Assembly (NCBI RefSeq): GCF_000512735.1
Contig: NZ_CP007028.1
Coordinates: forward strand, 1,364,001 to 1,428,000
DNA: 64,000 nucleotides
DNA from: Thermocrinis ruber
GTDB taxonomy: Bacteria; Aquificota; Aquificia; Aquificales; Aquificaceae
Reading direction: 5' to 3'
Shown here: one piece after another, positions 17,889 through 26,714 of the stretch
How positions within the stretch are numbered: the first letter of the stretch is position 1
How the letters are laid out: each line of letters starts with the position of its first letter
The notes under the pieces: generated by a model
Told to the model about the DNA's origin: nothing
Seen by the model: only the letters and a program-made list of their open reading frames with translations
The model's database searches: none
Program-made: the position numbers and the translations under genes

Positions 17889-18173
17889 ATGAGGGTAGTT
17901 GTGCTTGGAGGACACGACAGGCTAAAGGCAAGGGTAGAACAGATTGCAAAGAAATATAACATCAGCCTTAAGTTCATAAATCAAGAGACCCAGCAGAACA
18001 TAGACAGTGCTTTGGCTTGTGCAGATTGGGTGATCGTTTTTACCTCTATGAGTGGGCATAATATGGTAAAGCTCGCCAAAAGGTATGCAAAGGAAAGGTG
18101 CATTTTTTGCCACTCTCACGGAGTTTGTGCTTTAGAAAGGTGCATCTTGAAAATTCTGAAGGAGAAGGGCTAA
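17889..18173 (+). CDS. DUF2325 family protein
   Basis: 94 residues resembling the DUF2325 family: a small Rossmann-like domain starting MRVVVLGGHDRLKARVEQIA, with a central DWVIVFTSMSGHNMVKLAKRYAKE and a Cys/His-rich end (CIFCHSHGVCALERC). No biochemical function is established for the family. A strong ribosome-binding site (GGAGG, 6 bases before ATG) is present. It lies between the CRISPR leader and rimM, and may be co-transcribed with rimM (14-base gap). Confidence 0.78.
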   Translation: MRVVVLGGHDRLKARVEQIAKKYNISLKFINQETQQNIDSALACADWVIVFTSMSGHNMVKLAKRYAKERCIFCHSHGVCALERCILKILKEKG

Positions 18174-18187
18174 ATTAAACTTAAAAA

Positions 18188-18691
18188 ATGGAGGATTTTG
18201 TGGTTATTGGCAAGATTGCAGACACCTACGGGTTGAATCAGGAGCTAAAGGTGCTCGCATACCTTCCTCCAAAGGAGTGGAAGAGGATAAAGAAAGTCTA
18301 TTTCAAAAAAAGGGGAGGAGATTATGTGCCCTTTGAGTTGGAAAAGCTCAGACCACATGGAGAAAAGTGGGTGCTTATAAAGTTAAAGGCTGTGCAAAGT
18401 CAGGAGGATGCTACCCGTTTTTTGGGTGCGAAGGTCTTTTTGCCAAAGGAGAACCTTCCCAAGAGAAAGAAGGATGAATACTACTTTTTCGAACTGGAGG
18501 GTTTAGAGGTAAGAAGTCAAGAAGGGAAAGTATTGGGAAGGGTTGATAGGCTGTCCTCAGATAAAGACAGGGTATATTTGGAGATAAACGATGGAAAGGT
18601 AATCATTCCCTTTATCAAGGAGTTTGTCTTAGAGGTCAAACCGGAGGAGGGCTACTTGGTAATCAACAGCCTTTTGGAAGAGCTCTTTTAG
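18188..18691 (+). CDS. rimM: 16S rRNA processing protein RimM
   Basis: 167-residue ribosome assembly factor acting on the 30S head. N-terminal RimM barrel with VIGKIADTYGLNQELKV (the usual GxxGxxGE is partly altered to YGLNQE), and a C-terminal PRC barrel with ELEGLEVRSQEGKVLGRV and IPFIKEFVLEV. It sits alone, away from its usual partners rpsP and trmD. No clear Shine-Dalgarno precedes the ATG. Confidence 0.9.
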   Translation: MEDFVVIGKIADTYGLNQELKVLAYLPPKEWKRIKKVYFKKRGGDYVPFELEKLRPHGEKWVLIKLKAVQSQEDATRFLGAKVFLPKENLPKRKKDEYYFFELEGLEVRSQEGKVLGRVDRLSSDKDRVYLEINDGKVIIPFIKEFVLEVKPEEGYLVINSLLEELF

Positions 18692-18713
18692 TGAGCTGTA
18701 GTTTTGCAGAGTA

Positions 18714-18722
18714 TGTTATAAT
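18714..18722 (+). promoter_or_regulatory. Extended -10 promoter for the YkvA-like/DppB operon
   Basis: TGTTATAAT, an extended -10 element (TG, one base, TATAAT at 18717-18722), directly after rimM. No -35 is recognisable at the expected place. The predicted start near 18729 leaves a leader of about 69 bases before the next ATG. Confidence 0.6.
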
Positions 18723-18734
18723 TCATACATGTTC

Positions 18735-18788
18735 CCACACATTACCCTATGTGGATTTTGTATGGGCGGATAGCTAAATCCATTAGGG
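18735..18788 (+). promoter_or_regulatory. Structured mRNA leader with two mutually exclusive helices
   Basis: Helix A pairs CCCTA (18745-18749) with TAGGG (18784-18788) and TGGATTT (18752-18758) with AAATCCA (18776-18782): 12 bp with a small internal loop, enclosing 17 bases. Helix B pairs CCACA (18735-18739) with TGTGG (18750-18754) and shares bases with helix A, so only one can form. The 3' arm of helix A includes the first Gs of the GGGAAGG Shine-Dalgarno-like sequence. It could switch translation of the YkvA-like gene. It matches no riboswitch class that I recognise. Confidence 0.45.
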
Positions 18789-18797
18789 AAGGTTCAG

Positions 18798-19160
18798 ATG
18801 GAGGAGAAGCTTAAAAAGTACTACAGGGATATAGACATCCTTGAACTTAAAGCTTTGGTGGAGAGAAAGTTAGAAAAAACTCCTCCCACCATGGAGCATG
18901 TTAGAAACCTCATCCTTGATGTTAAGCTGTTGCTAAGGATTCTTCTGGACGAAGATTTTCCTCTGAAAGAAGACGCAAGGAAAGATATGATATCCGCACT
19001 TCTATACTTTGTGGAACCAAGGGATTCAATCCCGGATTTCATCCCTATCATAGGTCTGTGGGACGACTACAAGCTCGTTAGGTATGTGAAGGAAAAGCAT
19101 AAGGGAGAGATAGACAGATACTTTGAGAGCACTCCCTTCTTCGTAGCCAACTACTTCTGA
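18798..19160 (+). CDS. YkvA-like DUF1232 protein
   Basis: 120 residues with the DUF1232 core at about 65-100: ISALLYFVEPRDSIPDFIPIIG followed by WDDYKLVRYV. Proteins of this family are small and mostly membrane-associated but have no established function; this one has only one moderately hydrophobic stretch. Its stop overlaps the start of the following permease gene by 1 base (TGATG), so the two are co-translated. It is preceded by a structured leader. Confidence 0.82.
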   Translation: MEEKLKKYYRDIDILELKALVERKLEKTPPTMEHVRNLILDVKLLLRILLDEDFPLKEDARKDMISALLYFVEPRDSIPDFIPIIGLWDDYKLVRYVKEKHKGEIDRYFESTPFFVANYF

Positions 19161-20080
19161 TGGCTAGGTTTATTATCGTTCGGTTGGTTCAGGGTTTTTT
19201 AACACTGCTTGGGGTAACCTTTATTTCCTTTTTGATCATAAAGCTCTCGCCCACGGACCCCTTTGCCCAGCTAAAGCTAAACCCTCAGGTATCACCCCAG
19301 ACCATAGAGCTTCTCAGAAAACAGTATGGCTTAGACCAGCCTTTGCTTATTCAATATCTCAAGTGGCTAAAGTCTGCCTTGGTCTTTGACCTTGGCATCT
19401 CCCTCCAGTACAACGCACCCGTGTTAGACCTAATAAAGGAGAGAATCGGAAACACCCTCCTTCTGACGGTTCCCTCTGCCTTGTTGTCTTGGCTTTTGGC
19501 GGTTCCCTTGGGCTTTTTGGCGGGCATGAAAGAGGGAAGCCTGACAGACAAAGCCATAAGGCTCTTTTCCTACGTTTTTATGTCCTTTCCATCCTTTTTC
19601 TTAGCCTTTTTGCTGTTGCTGTTTTTGTCCAAAAGTGGCTTTTTCCAGTTGGGTGGATGGCAAAGTTTGGTGGTGGGCGTAGTCACGCTGACTTTGATAT
19701 CCTCCGCGGGGCTTATAAGGCTCATGAGAAGCTCCGTCATAGAGGTTTTAAACTCTCCCATGGTGCAACTTCTCAGGTCCAAAGGGCTCAAGGGTTGGGC
19801 TTTTACAAGGCATATCTTAAAGAATGCTATGAACCCTTTTACTACGCTGATAGGCTACGAGATAGCGGGACTTCTTTCGGGTGCTGCGCTGGTGGAGATC
19901 ATCGTGGGCTGGCCTGGGCTTGGCTCTTTGATGCTTGATGCGGTGCTTTCTACGGACCTCTTTTTGGTGATGGGTGGGCTGTACATTGGTACTATAATGC
20001 TACTTATAGGGAACCTTTTGGCGGACTTACTGCTGGCGTACATTGACCCAAGGGTCAGAGAAAAAGAAATTATTAAGTAA
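19160..20080 (+). CDS. ABC transporter permease, DppB/OppB type
   Basis: 306-residue inner-membrane permease of the binding-protein-dependent peptide/nickel family. It begins RFIIVRLVQGFLTLLGVTFISFLI, continues with the periplasmic YGLDQPLLIQYLKWL segment and ends in the permease domain with six transmembrane helices and a C-terminal YIDPRVREK typical of DppB. The usual partners (DppC, two ATPases, binding protein) are not in the window; its substrate is unknown. Coupled to the YkvA-like gene upstream and followed by a DJ-1 gene with its own Shine-Dalgarno. Confidence 0.88.
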   Translation: MARFIIVRLVQGFLTLLGVTFISFLIIKLSPTDPFAQLKLNPQVSPQTIELLRKQYGLDQPLLIQYLKWLKSALVFDLGISLQYNAPVLDLIKERIGNTLLLTVPSALLSWLLAVPLGFLAGMKEGSLTDKAIRLFSYVFMSFPSFFLAFLLLLFLSKSGFFQLGGWQSLVVGVVTLTLISSAGLIRLMRSSVIEVLNSPMVQLLRSKGLKGWAFTRHILKNAMNPFTTLIGYEIAGLLSGAALVEIIVGWPGLGSLMLDAVLSTDLFLVMGGLYIGTIMLLIGNLLADLLLAYIDPRVREKEIIK

Positions 20081-20092
20081 GGAGGTTTTGCC

Positions 20093-20647
20093 ATGGCAAA
20101 GAAGGTAGCCATTTTGTTGGCTGAGGGCTTTGAAGAAGTGGAAGCGGTTGCACCCATTGATGTGCTAAGAAGGGGTGGAGTAGAGGTGATTATCGCAGGG
20201 CTAACAAAGGATCCCGTTCCAAGTGCCAGAAATGTAAAGATCGTGCCCGATGTTAGCGTGGATGAGTTAAACCCAGACGAACTTGATATGGTGATACTTC
20301 CGGGTGGTGCGGGCGGAGTGGAAAAGCTAAAGCATGACCCAAGGGTAGAAAGGCTTGTGAAGGCAATGGAGGAGAAGGGCAAGTACATCTCCGCCATATG
20401 CGCCGCACCCACCGCCCTGGCAAAGTTTGGAATTTTGGAGGGTAAGAAGGCAACCGTCTATCCTACCCTTGTGGAGGAAATAAAGCCAGCAGTCTTTGTA
20501 GATATGCCTGTGGTGGAGGATGAAAGAGTTATAACCAGTCAGGGACCGGGCACCGCCCTAGAGTTTGGTCTAAAGCTCTTGGAAAAGCTGGAAGGCAAAG
20601 AGAAGGCAAGGGAAGTAGCCAAGAGAATGCTTGTAAAGTATGATTGA
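20093..20647 (+). CDS. DJ-1/PfpI family protein
   Basis: 184-residue flavodoxin-like DJ-1/ThiJ/PfpI protein. The nucleophile-elbow Cys is in AICAAPTAL (about residue 104), the early Glu is in AEGFEEVEA (15-23), and HGx is replaced by the usual DJ-1 arrangement. DJ-1 proteins are linked to glyoxal or oxidative stress protection. Strong ribosome-binding site (GGAGG). It overlaps rlmI by 8 bases. Confidence 0.9.
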   Translation: MAKKVAILLAEGFEEVEAVAPIDVLRRGGVEVIIAGLTKDPVPSARNVKIVPDVSVDELNPDELDMVILPGGAGGVEKLKHDPRVERLVKAMEEKGKYISAICAAPTALAKFGILEGKKATVYPTLVEEIKPAVFVDMPVVEDERVITSQGPGTALEFGLKLLEKLEGKEKAREVAKRMLVKYD

Positions 20648-21815
20648 AGTAAGACTCAGACCCGGAGTAGAAAAGAAGATAAAGGCGTACTTTCAGTGGG
20701 TCTATAACTTAGAGATTGAAGAAATAAAAGGTAGTCCAGAGCCGGGAGACCTGGTAAAGGTGCTAGACTCAAAAAAGAAATTTTTAGGCTACGGATACAT
20801 AAACCCAAACACCAAGATAATGGTCAGATTTCTCTCTTTCAAAGAAGATGAAGTGCCGAGCAAGGAACTCATAAAAGAACGAATAAAGTCTGCCCTTGAG
20901 TACAGGAAACGGCTTCACCTGAAAAGCAACGCCTACCGGCTTGTCCATTCGGAGGGAGACTTTCTGCCGGGGCTCATAGTGGATGTCTATGACGAGTACG
21001 CGGTGATGGAGGTCACCACCTATGGCATGTGGAAACTGACCGATTGGGTTAAAGAAGCCCTCGTGGAGGTTCTACAGCCAAAGGGTATATACCTGCGGGT
21101 GAGCAATTACGCCATGAACATAGAGGGCTTTTCTGCGGAGGAGGGTGTACTTTATGGAGAGGTGCCCGAACGCATAAAGATATGGGAGGAGGATCTGGAG
21201 TTCTTTGTGGATGTGATAAAGGGACAAAAGACGGGCTTTTACTTGGACCAAAGAAGGGCAAGAAAGATGATAAGGGACTTGGTGAAACCCGGAGATGTTT
21301 GTTTGGATGTATTTTGTCATACGGGTGGCTTTGCCCTAAGCATGAAAAAGAAGGGTGCCAGCAAGGTGATCGCGGTGGACCTTTCCGAAAGGGCCTTAAA
21401 CTTGGCAAAGGAGAACGCCAAGCTAAATCAGATTGATAGCATCGAGTGGGTGGAGGACAATGCCTTTCACTTTTTGAGAAAGCTCCAAAAGGCTGGAGAA
21501 AAGTTTGACGTGGTTGTCATAGACCCACCGTCCTTTGCCCGGACAAGGGCTACGGTGGAAAACGCCATGAGAGGCTACAAGGAACTCTGCATTAGAGGGC
21601 TCCAGATCACCAAGCCGGGAGGATACCTTGCCATATACTCCTGCTCCTTCCATATTCAAAGGGAACATCTTTTATCTGTTATATTGGAAGCCTGCAAGGA
21701 TGTTAAAAAGCAGGTGCGGGTGGTGGGTGAAAGCTTTCAGGACTTAGACCATCCTTGGATCCTCCAGATGCCAAACACACTGTACTTAAAAGGCATCTAC
21801 CTGGAGGTCCTCTGA
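20640..21815 (+). CDS. rlmI: RlmI-like 23S rRNA (cytosine-C5)-methyltransferase
   Basis: 391 residues. N-terminal PUA domain (about 1-75), a central EEHD-like beta domain and a C-terminal Rossmann methyltransferase with LDVFCHTGGFALSM (SAM motif I), VIDPPSFARTRATVENAM and a YSCSFHI motif carrying the catalytic Cys. This domain order is that of RlmI, which makes m5C1962 in E. coli 23S rRNA; position specificity here is inferred. Last gene of the rightward group, overlapping the convergent exporter gene by 30 bases. Confidence 0.88.
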   Translation: MIEVRLRPGVEKKIKAYFQWVYNLEIEEIKGSPEPGDLVKVLDSKKKFLGYGYINPNTKIMVRFLSFKEDEVPSKELIKERIKSALEYRKRLHLKSNAYRLVHSEGDFLPGLIVDVYDEYAVMEVTTYGMWKLTDWVKEALVEVLQPKGIYLRVSNYAMNIEGFSAEEGVLYGEVPERIKIWEEDLEFFVDVIKGQKTGFYLDQRRARKMIRDLVKPGDVCLDVFCHTGGFALSMKKKGASKVIAVDLSERALNLAKENAKLNQIDSIEWVEDNAFHFLRKLQKAGEKFDVVVIDPPSFARTRATVENAMRGYKELCIRGLQITKPGGYLAIYSCSFHIQREHLLSVILEACKDVKKQVRVVGESFQDLDHPWILQMPNTLYLKGIYLEVL

Positions 21816-23468
21816 AAGAAAAACCTCAATAGCCCTCTTGGGCTCGCCGTCAAAGATAATCTCACCATCTTTCAAAACCAAAGCCCTTTGGCAGGCTAGT
21901 ATGTTAGAAAAGCGGTGGGCTACCACAATGAAGGTGGTATCGGGAAATTTTTCAAAGAGATTTTTCAGCACAAAGCTTTCCGTTTGGGCATCCAGGGCGG
22001 AGGTTGCCTCATCCAAAAGGAGGACTTCGGGCTTTTTCAAAAAGAGCCTTGCCAACGCCAGCCTTTGGCTTTCTCCACCCGAGAGCATACGACTTTCCTT
22101 ATCCACTACCTCATCAAGGCTTTCCACAAAGTGGCACGCGGAGAGACGGAGGGCTTCCCACATCTCCTCCTCCGTTGCGTTGGGATTGGCAATAAGGAGG
22201 TTCTCCCTGACCGTTCCCGAAAGGACAAAGCTCTCCTGAGAAAGATAGGCGATCTTAGAACGCAGTGTGCTAAGGTTAATTTCCCTGAGCTCTTTCTCAT
22301 CGTAATAGACTTGTCCCTCGTAGGGCACAAAACCGCAGAGAACCCTAAGCAGTGTGCTCTTGCCACTGCCCGTGCTACCCATCACCGCCACCCTCTCCCC
22401 CTTTCTTATGGAAAAACTAACTCCCTTTAAAATATCCCTCCCATCAATAGATACGCTTAGCCTTTGGACGTTTATACCCTCTTTCAGACCAACAAACTCC
22501 ACTCCCTTTTCCATCTCCTCCTCAAGTTCTAACACTTGCCTGAGCCTTTGGACTACCGGCAGACCTGCCTTTACCTCCACTATTCCCTTTTGGGTTTCCA
22601 CCAATGGCATTTGAATTAGCATAAGGGCGGTAAGGTAAGACAGGAGCTCCCCAAAGGTCAAACTTCCCTCAAGGACCTTTAAACCACCGTAAAACAAAAG
22701 AAGGGCGGTTGCCAAATAGCCCACGCTATAGTTAAAAGCGGAGTTAAAAGATGAATACAATGCCATCCTCAACCCTGCCCTGTAGGCTTTTTCGTTTATG
22801 TCTCTGAACCAACCAAAGAGTAATTCTTGGGCGGGCAAGGTCTTTATGCTTTCATAACCTCTAAACACATCCCCAAGCTTGTTCACGAGCTTTTCCAAAG
22901 ATTCTTGGGACCTCCTGAGATGTTTTCCCTTTTTTCTTCCAAAGTACTCCACCGAGAGGGCTATAATGGGCAAAAGTGCAAGCAAGGTGAGGGTCAGCTT
23001 CCAATCCCTGTATAAGAGCACACCAAAGAGCAAAAGGACAGTAGCCGGGTCCCTAACCAGCTTTACCACAGAGGAGCCTATTAGGTCCCTGTAGAGCTTT
23101 AGGTCCGAAAGAACTCGCGTGGTGTATTCTGCGAGGGAGTAGCCCCTTACAGACAAAAAGGAGGACCTCAGAAGCTTTTCAAAAACCAGCCTTCTTAATT
23201 CCTTTGCCTCCTTTTCTGCGTAGGCGTTGGTATAGTAAGACACGAGGAAGCTTCCTAACTGCTGAGCAAGGGCAAGCCCAAGAAGAAGAAGGGTCCCAAA
23301 GGTCAATCCCTCCCAGCTTCGTAGTAGCATACCCTCATCCACCAACTTCTTTACCATAAGACTTATGCCCGCAGTGCTAACCGATTCCAAAAGCACCCCA
23401 AAGAGGGCTAAGAGTATGTAAAGATAATAGTTCCTCAGCCGTTTAACTACCCAAATCAAATGTTCCAT
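21786..23468 (-). CDS. ABC exporter with fused permease and ATPase (MsbA type)
   Basis: 560 residues: an N-terminal six-helix exporter domain (about 1-310) and a C-terminal ATPase with Walker [10 protein letters not shown], signature [13 protein letters not shown], Walker [13 protein letters not shown] and the switch His in VAHRFS. It resembles lipid A exporters (MsbA) and multidrug exporters; the substrate cannot be assigned. It stands alone on its strand. The last 30 bases overlap the 3' end of rlmI. Confidence 0.9.
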   Translation of the reverse strand: MEHLIWVVKRLRNYYLYILLALFGVLLESVSTAGISLMVKKLVDEGMLLRSWEGLTFGTLLLLGLALAQQLGSFLVSYYTNAYAEKEAKELRRLVFEKLLRSSFLSVRGYSLAEYTTRVLSDLKLYRDLIGSSVVKLVRDPATVLLLFGVLLYRDWKLTLTLLALLPIIALSVEYFGRKKGKHLRRSQESLEKLVNKLGDVFRGYESIKTLPAQELLFGWFRDINEKAYRAGLRMALYSSFNSAFNYSVGYLATALLLFYGGLKVLEGSLTFGELLSYLTALMLIQMPLVETQKGIVEVKAGLPVVQRLRQVLELEEEMEKGVEFVGLKEGINVQRLSVSIDGRDILKGVSFSIRKGERVAVMGSTGSGKSTLLRVLCGFVPYEGQVYYDEKELREINLSTLRSKIAYLSQESFVLSGTVRENLLIANPNATEEEMWEALRLSACHFVESLDEVVDKESRMLSGGESQRLALARLFLKKPEVLLLDEATSALDAQTESFVLKNLFEKFPDTTFIVVAHRFSNILACQRALVLKDGEIIFDGEPKRAIEVFLSEDLQVDAF

Positions 23469-23511
23469 TCAATCAGTTATCATAGCACATAAAGGCTTAG
23501 AATATTCACTT

Positions 23512-24570
23512 ATGGCCCTTAAAGATTACTATCAGATTTTGGGCGTAGATAGAAACGCAAGCAAAGAGGAAATCAAAAAAGCCTACAGAAGGCTTGCAAA
23601 GGAGTGGCATCCGGACGTTAACCCGGACCCCAAGGCGGAGGAAAAGTTCAAAGAGATTAACGAAGCGTACTATGTCCTTTCGGACGAAGAAAAGAGACGG
23701 CAGTATGACCAACTGCTGAAAAGTGGAGATGAAAAGGGCTACAGGGATTTTATGGAGTATATACAGGAATTTTTGGAGAGCATCTGGCAGGGTATGAGAA
23801 GAACACCAAAGCCAAAGAGGGGACAAGACATAAGACTCCGGCTTGAGCTTAGCCTGGAGGAGGCATACCTCGGCACTGAAAAGCTCGTAGAGTACGAAAG
23901 ATGGATAGATTGTCCTCAATGTGGTGCCAAGGGTTATGTGGGTGAGTTGGTAAAGGAGCCCTGTTCAGCCTGCGAGGGAACGGGTAGGAGGGTAAGCGGA
24001 ATCTTTAGCTTTCCAAGACCGTGTTCTGTATGCAAAGGTAGGGGCTACATAGTAAAAAATCCCTGTCCCGTCTGTGCAGGCAGGGGTAGGGTAGCCAAGC
24101 ACAGCACCGTTAAGGTAAACATCCCACCGGGCACTGACGAAGGGGATGTTCTAAAGGTGATAGGCATGGGACATCAAGGAGAAAGGGGCGGAGAACCCGG
24201 AGATCTTTATCTGAGAATCTCCCTAAAACCCCATCCCATCTTTAAAAAGGTGGGCAAGGATTTACACACAGAAAAGCTAATATCCTTCCCTCTGGCGGTT
24301 TTGGGCGGAACCACCAAAATAAAAACCCTCAAGGGTGAAGAATTGGAGATTTTCATTCAACCGGGAACCGAGTGCGGTTCCACTAAAACCATTCCCGGTA
24401 TGGGCTTTTCTGCAGAAGGAAACCTTGTTATCACCTTCCGCATTGAGGTACCAAAAAACCCAAGCGGAAAGCTAAAGAAACTTTTAACAGAACTGGCAAA
24501 GGAGTTAAAGGAGGAGGGCGTAGAAAAGCCCCCCACTTTGCTTGACAACCTTAAGAAACTACTTTCCTAA
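23512..24570 (+). CDS. dnaJ: Chaperone protein DnaJ
   Basis: Hsp40 co-chaperone that stimulates DnaK. 352 residues. J domain with HPD in EWHPDVNPD, a glycine-poor linker, then four zinc repeats [24 protein letters not shown] and CPVCAGRG, and a C-terminal substrate-binding domain with [15 protein letters not shown] and [19 protein letters not shown] box (23498-23503) ends 8 bases before the ATG with no Shine-Dalgarno. No dnaK or grpE is nearby. It overlaps the next convergent gene by 12 bases. Confidence 0.95.
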   Translation: MALKDYYQILGVDRNASKEEIKKAYRRLAKEWHPDVNPDPKAEEKFKEINEAYYVLSDEEKRRQYDQLLKSGDEKGYRDFMEYIQEFLESIWQGMRRTPKPKRGQDIRLRLELSLEEAYLGTEKLVEYERWIDCPQCGAKGYVGELVKEPCSACEGTGRRVSGIFSFPRPCSVCKGRGYIVKNPCPVCAGRGRVAKHSTVKVNIPPGTDEGDVLKVIGMGHQGERGGEPGDLYLRISLKPHPIFKKVGKDLHTEKLISFPLAVLGGTTKIKTLKGEELEIFIQPGTECGSTKTIPGMGFSAEGNLVITFRIEVPKNPSGKLKKLLTELAKELKEEGVEKPPTLLDNLKKLLS

Positions 24571-25128
24571 CTCTCTCTTTACTTCCTCTGCGATCTTTAT
24601 AAACTTTTCCATCTCCTCTATGTGTTGATCCCTCAGGGTGATCATGGCATCCTCGTGCCCTGCCATACCGCACATGGCTATGGTAAAGCAGTCCGTTTCC
24701 GCCCTTATGATCTTTAATGCTACGTTAGCATAGTGGCAATGCACACCCACAAATATGCAGGCTTTGATTTTGTTGTGCCATATGGTAAGGTTGGGATGGT
24801 TAGGGTTGATCTCCACCGCAGGATCAATCTTCGGATACTTGGGCCTGTAATCATACATGGGAATGATCTTGGCGTTTAGCACCTCTGCCATCTTTCTAAC
24901 CAGCTTTGCCTTTTCCTTTGCCTCTTCGTTCCACGCATACAAAACCTGAGGACCTGGGAATATGGTAGCGTTTGGCAGGGTAAGCATAGCCTTTGCCGCT
25001 TCCCTCATAGCGATTTCTTCATCTACTATCTCGTTGAACATGAGGGCTTTACCTGGTGGTGGATTGAGCACACCCTCATAAACCGCCACTGGGTATGGTG
25101 AAAATCCTGAAGGACCTAAAGTCGCCAT
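24559..25128 (-). CDS. PorE/ForE-like subunit of 2-oxoacid:ferredoxin oxidoreductase (CODH beta family)
   Basis: 189 residues starting [19 protein letters not shown] place it, with moderate confidence, with the extra E subunit of the five-subunit Aquificaceae pyruvate or 2-oxoglutarate:ferredoxin oxidoreductases, which are annotated as CO dehydrogenase beta subunit family. A central Rossmann-like part ([19 protein letters not shown]) is followed by Cys/His-bearing [13 protein letters not shown] and [12 protein letters not shown]. The ferredoxin-like gene just upstream fits. The catalytic A, B and G subunits are not in the window, so this pair is either a paralogue or a displaced part. Confidence 0.55.
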   Translation of the reverse strand: MATLGPSGFSPYPVAVYEGVLNPPPGKALMFNEIVDEEIAMREAAKAMLTLPNATIFPGPQVLYAWNEEAKEKAKLVRKMAEVLNAKIIPMYDYRPKYPKIDPAVEINPNHPNLTIWHNKIKACIFVGVHCHYANVALKIIRAETDCFTIAMCGMAGHEDAMITLRDQHIEEMEKFIKIAEEVKRELGK

Positions 25129-25148
25129 AATTTACCTCCTAAGGTGTT

Positions 25149-25379
25149 TTATTTGCCCGCATGGACCTCTGGCATAACCATACGGATGGCATTACGCTTT
25201 AAAAGGGTACTACAGACATAAACGCATAGAGCACAGCCCTTACACCGCTCCGTATTGACATAAGCATGGTGCTCTTCGTCCGAATACATCAGGGTGTTAG
25301 GCTCTGGGCAGAAAAGGGTGCACTGCTTACAGTTATACTTTGAACACTCCTCGTTTATAACCTCTGCCACATAGTACAT
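25149..25379 (-). CDS. 2x[4Fe-4S] ferredoxin-like protein (PorD/delta-like)
   Basis: 76 residues with two iron-sulfur motifs: C12-x4-C17-x2-C20-x3-C24 followed by PEPN, and C45-x2-C48-x2-C51-x3-C55. The first motif has the extra spacing seen in delta subunits of 2-oxoacid:ferredoxin oxidoreductases, which pass electrons to ferredoxin. It is first in a two-gene unit with the PorE-like gene (20-base gap), with a good Shine-Dalgarno (AGGAGG) and a TTGACA-containing promoter. A stand-alone ferredoxin is the alternative. Confidence 0.7.
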   Translation of the reverse strand: MYYVAEVINEECSKYNCKQCTLFCPEPNTLMYSDEEHHAYVNTERCKGCALCVYVCSTLLKRNAIRMVMPEVHAGK

Positions 25380-25413
25380 TTACTGCCTCCTTTTGCTTTT
25401 CTAAATGCTTTTA

Positions 25414-25442
25414 AAGTTATTTTAACGGACTTAAAATGTCAA
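25414..25442 (-). promoter_or_regulatory. Promoter of the ferredoxin/PorE-like operon
   Basis: On the minus strand, TTGACA (plus 25437-25442), a 17-base spacer and TAACTT (plus 25414-25419). The -35 is perfect, the -10 weak. The predicted leader is about 28 bases and contains AGGAGG 6 bases before the ATG. Confidence 0.55.
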
Positions 25443-25464
25443 GGAGGTTTATAATAAAAAAGCC

Positions 25465-26646
25465 ATGCTTTCAAGGAGGGTCTCTCATATAAAGCCCGCC
25501 CCAACCTTAGCCCTCAGTGCTAAAGTCAATCAGCTCAAAAGTCAAGGTCTTGATGTGATCGGTTTTGGCGCCGGAGAGCCAGACTTTGATACCCCCGAAT
25601 TCATCAAGGAAGCCTGTATAAAAGCCCTAAAGGAAGGTAAAACCAAGTACAGCCCCTCCGGTGGAATACCTCCCCTAAGACAAGCCTTAGCAGAAAAGCT
25701 CCTAAAAGAGAACAACGTTGAGTACAAACCTTCTGAAATTGTAGTAACAGCCGGTGCCAAGATGGCTCTTTACTTAGTTTTCAGTGCCATATTGGACGAG
25801 GGTGATGAGGTCCTGCTGCCATCCCCCTACTGGGTAACATACCCCGAACAAATTTTACTCTGCGGTGCAAAGCCCGTAGAGATCAAACTAAAAGAAGAAA
25901 ATGGATTCATCCTGAGGGCGGAGGATATAGAACCATACATAACCAACAGGACAAAGGCTTTGGTGCTTAACTCTCCCTCAAACCCCACAGGTGCGGTGGT
26001 ACCCGAGGAAGAGATAAAAAAGATCGCGGAGCTCTGTCTTTCAAAGAATGTGTTTATTATTTCCGATGAATGCTACGAAGCCTTTGTCTATGATGGAGAG
26101 AAGTTTGTTAGCCCCGCCAGTCTTTCAAAGGAGGTCCGAGAAATTACCTTTACAGTGAACGCCTTTTCAAAAACCTACTCTATGACCGGTTGGAGGGTTG
26201 GTTATGTTGCCTGTCCGGAGAGGTTTGCCAAGGTAATTGAGGACCTAAACAGCCAGACCATATCCAACGCCACCACCTTTGCCCAGTATGGAGCCTTGGA
26301 GGCCCTAAAAAATCCCGACGCCAAAACCTTTGTCCAAACCATGCGTTCTGCCTTTGAAAAAAGAAGGGATTTAGCTTACAACTTACTTAAGGATATCCCC
26401 AACATTTCTGTGGTAAAACCAAAGGGTGCCTTTTACATCTTTCCAAACCTAAGCTACTATTCCTCTAAGCTGGGTTCAGACCTTGCCCTTGCGGAGTTCT
26501 TGCTGGAGAAAGGTAAAGTGGCGGGAGTTCCGGGTTCTGCCTTCGGAAGGGAAGGTTATCTGCGCCTTTCCTACTGCCTTTCGGAGGATACAATAAAGGA
26601 GGGCATAGAAAGGCTCAAAAACGCCCTTGCCCTCTTAGAAAGCTGA
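25465..26646 (+). CDS. aspC: Aspartate aminotransferase
   Basis: Class I PLP aminotransferase, 393 residues. The PLP-binding Lys is K236 in NAFSKTYSMTGWRVGY; NSPSNPTGAV and the YSPSGG substrate loop mark the Igamma (thermophile) subgroup of AspC, which in many species also uses prephenate. A TATAAT (25450-25455) lies 9 bases before the ATG; although AGGAGG precedes the box, it is too far to serve as a Shine-Dalgarno, so the mRNA is probably leaderless. Confidence 0.93.
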   Translation: MLSRRVSHIKPAPTLALSAKVNQLKSQGLDVIGFGAGEPDFDTPEFIKEACIKALKEGKTKYSPSGGIPPLRQALAEKLLKENNVEYKPSEIVVTAGAKMALYLVFSAILDEGDEVLLPSPYWVTYPEQILLCGAKPVEIKLKEENGFILRAEDIEPYITNRTKALVLNSPSNPTGAVVPEEEIKKIAELCLSKNVFIISDECYEAFVYDGEKFVSPASLSKEVREITFTVNAFSKTYSMTGWRVGYVACPERFAKVIEDLNSQTISNATTFAQYGALEALKNPDAKTFVQTMRSAFEKRRDLAYNLLKDIPNISVVKPKGAFYIFPNLSYYSSKLGSDLALAEFLLEKGKVAGVPGSAFGREGYLRLSYCLSEDTIKEGIERLKNALALLES

Positions 26647-26714
26647 GCTTTATCATCCTTTAAAGGCTTGACTTGCCATTAAAATATAGACAAAACCAAA
26701 AAGGAGGAAGTGTC

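Noticed and set aside
17704-17949. Minus-strand frame between the CRISPR leader and DUF2325
   Set aside because: No recognisable domain, no Shine-Dalgarno and it overlaps the well-supported DUF2325 start.
18694-18722. Classical -35/-10 promoter after rimM
   Set aside because: TTGCAG at 18704 is only 7 bases from the -10; an extended -10 is the better reading.
21786-21815. Frameshift at the rlmI / ABC exporter overlap
   Set aside because: Both proteins end with plausible tails; the 30-base convergent overlap fits the pattern at other junctions in the window.
26668-26690. TTGACT and TATAGA before tpx as a promoter
   Set aside because: The spacer is only 11 bases, too short for a sigma-70 type promoter; the true elements are unclear.
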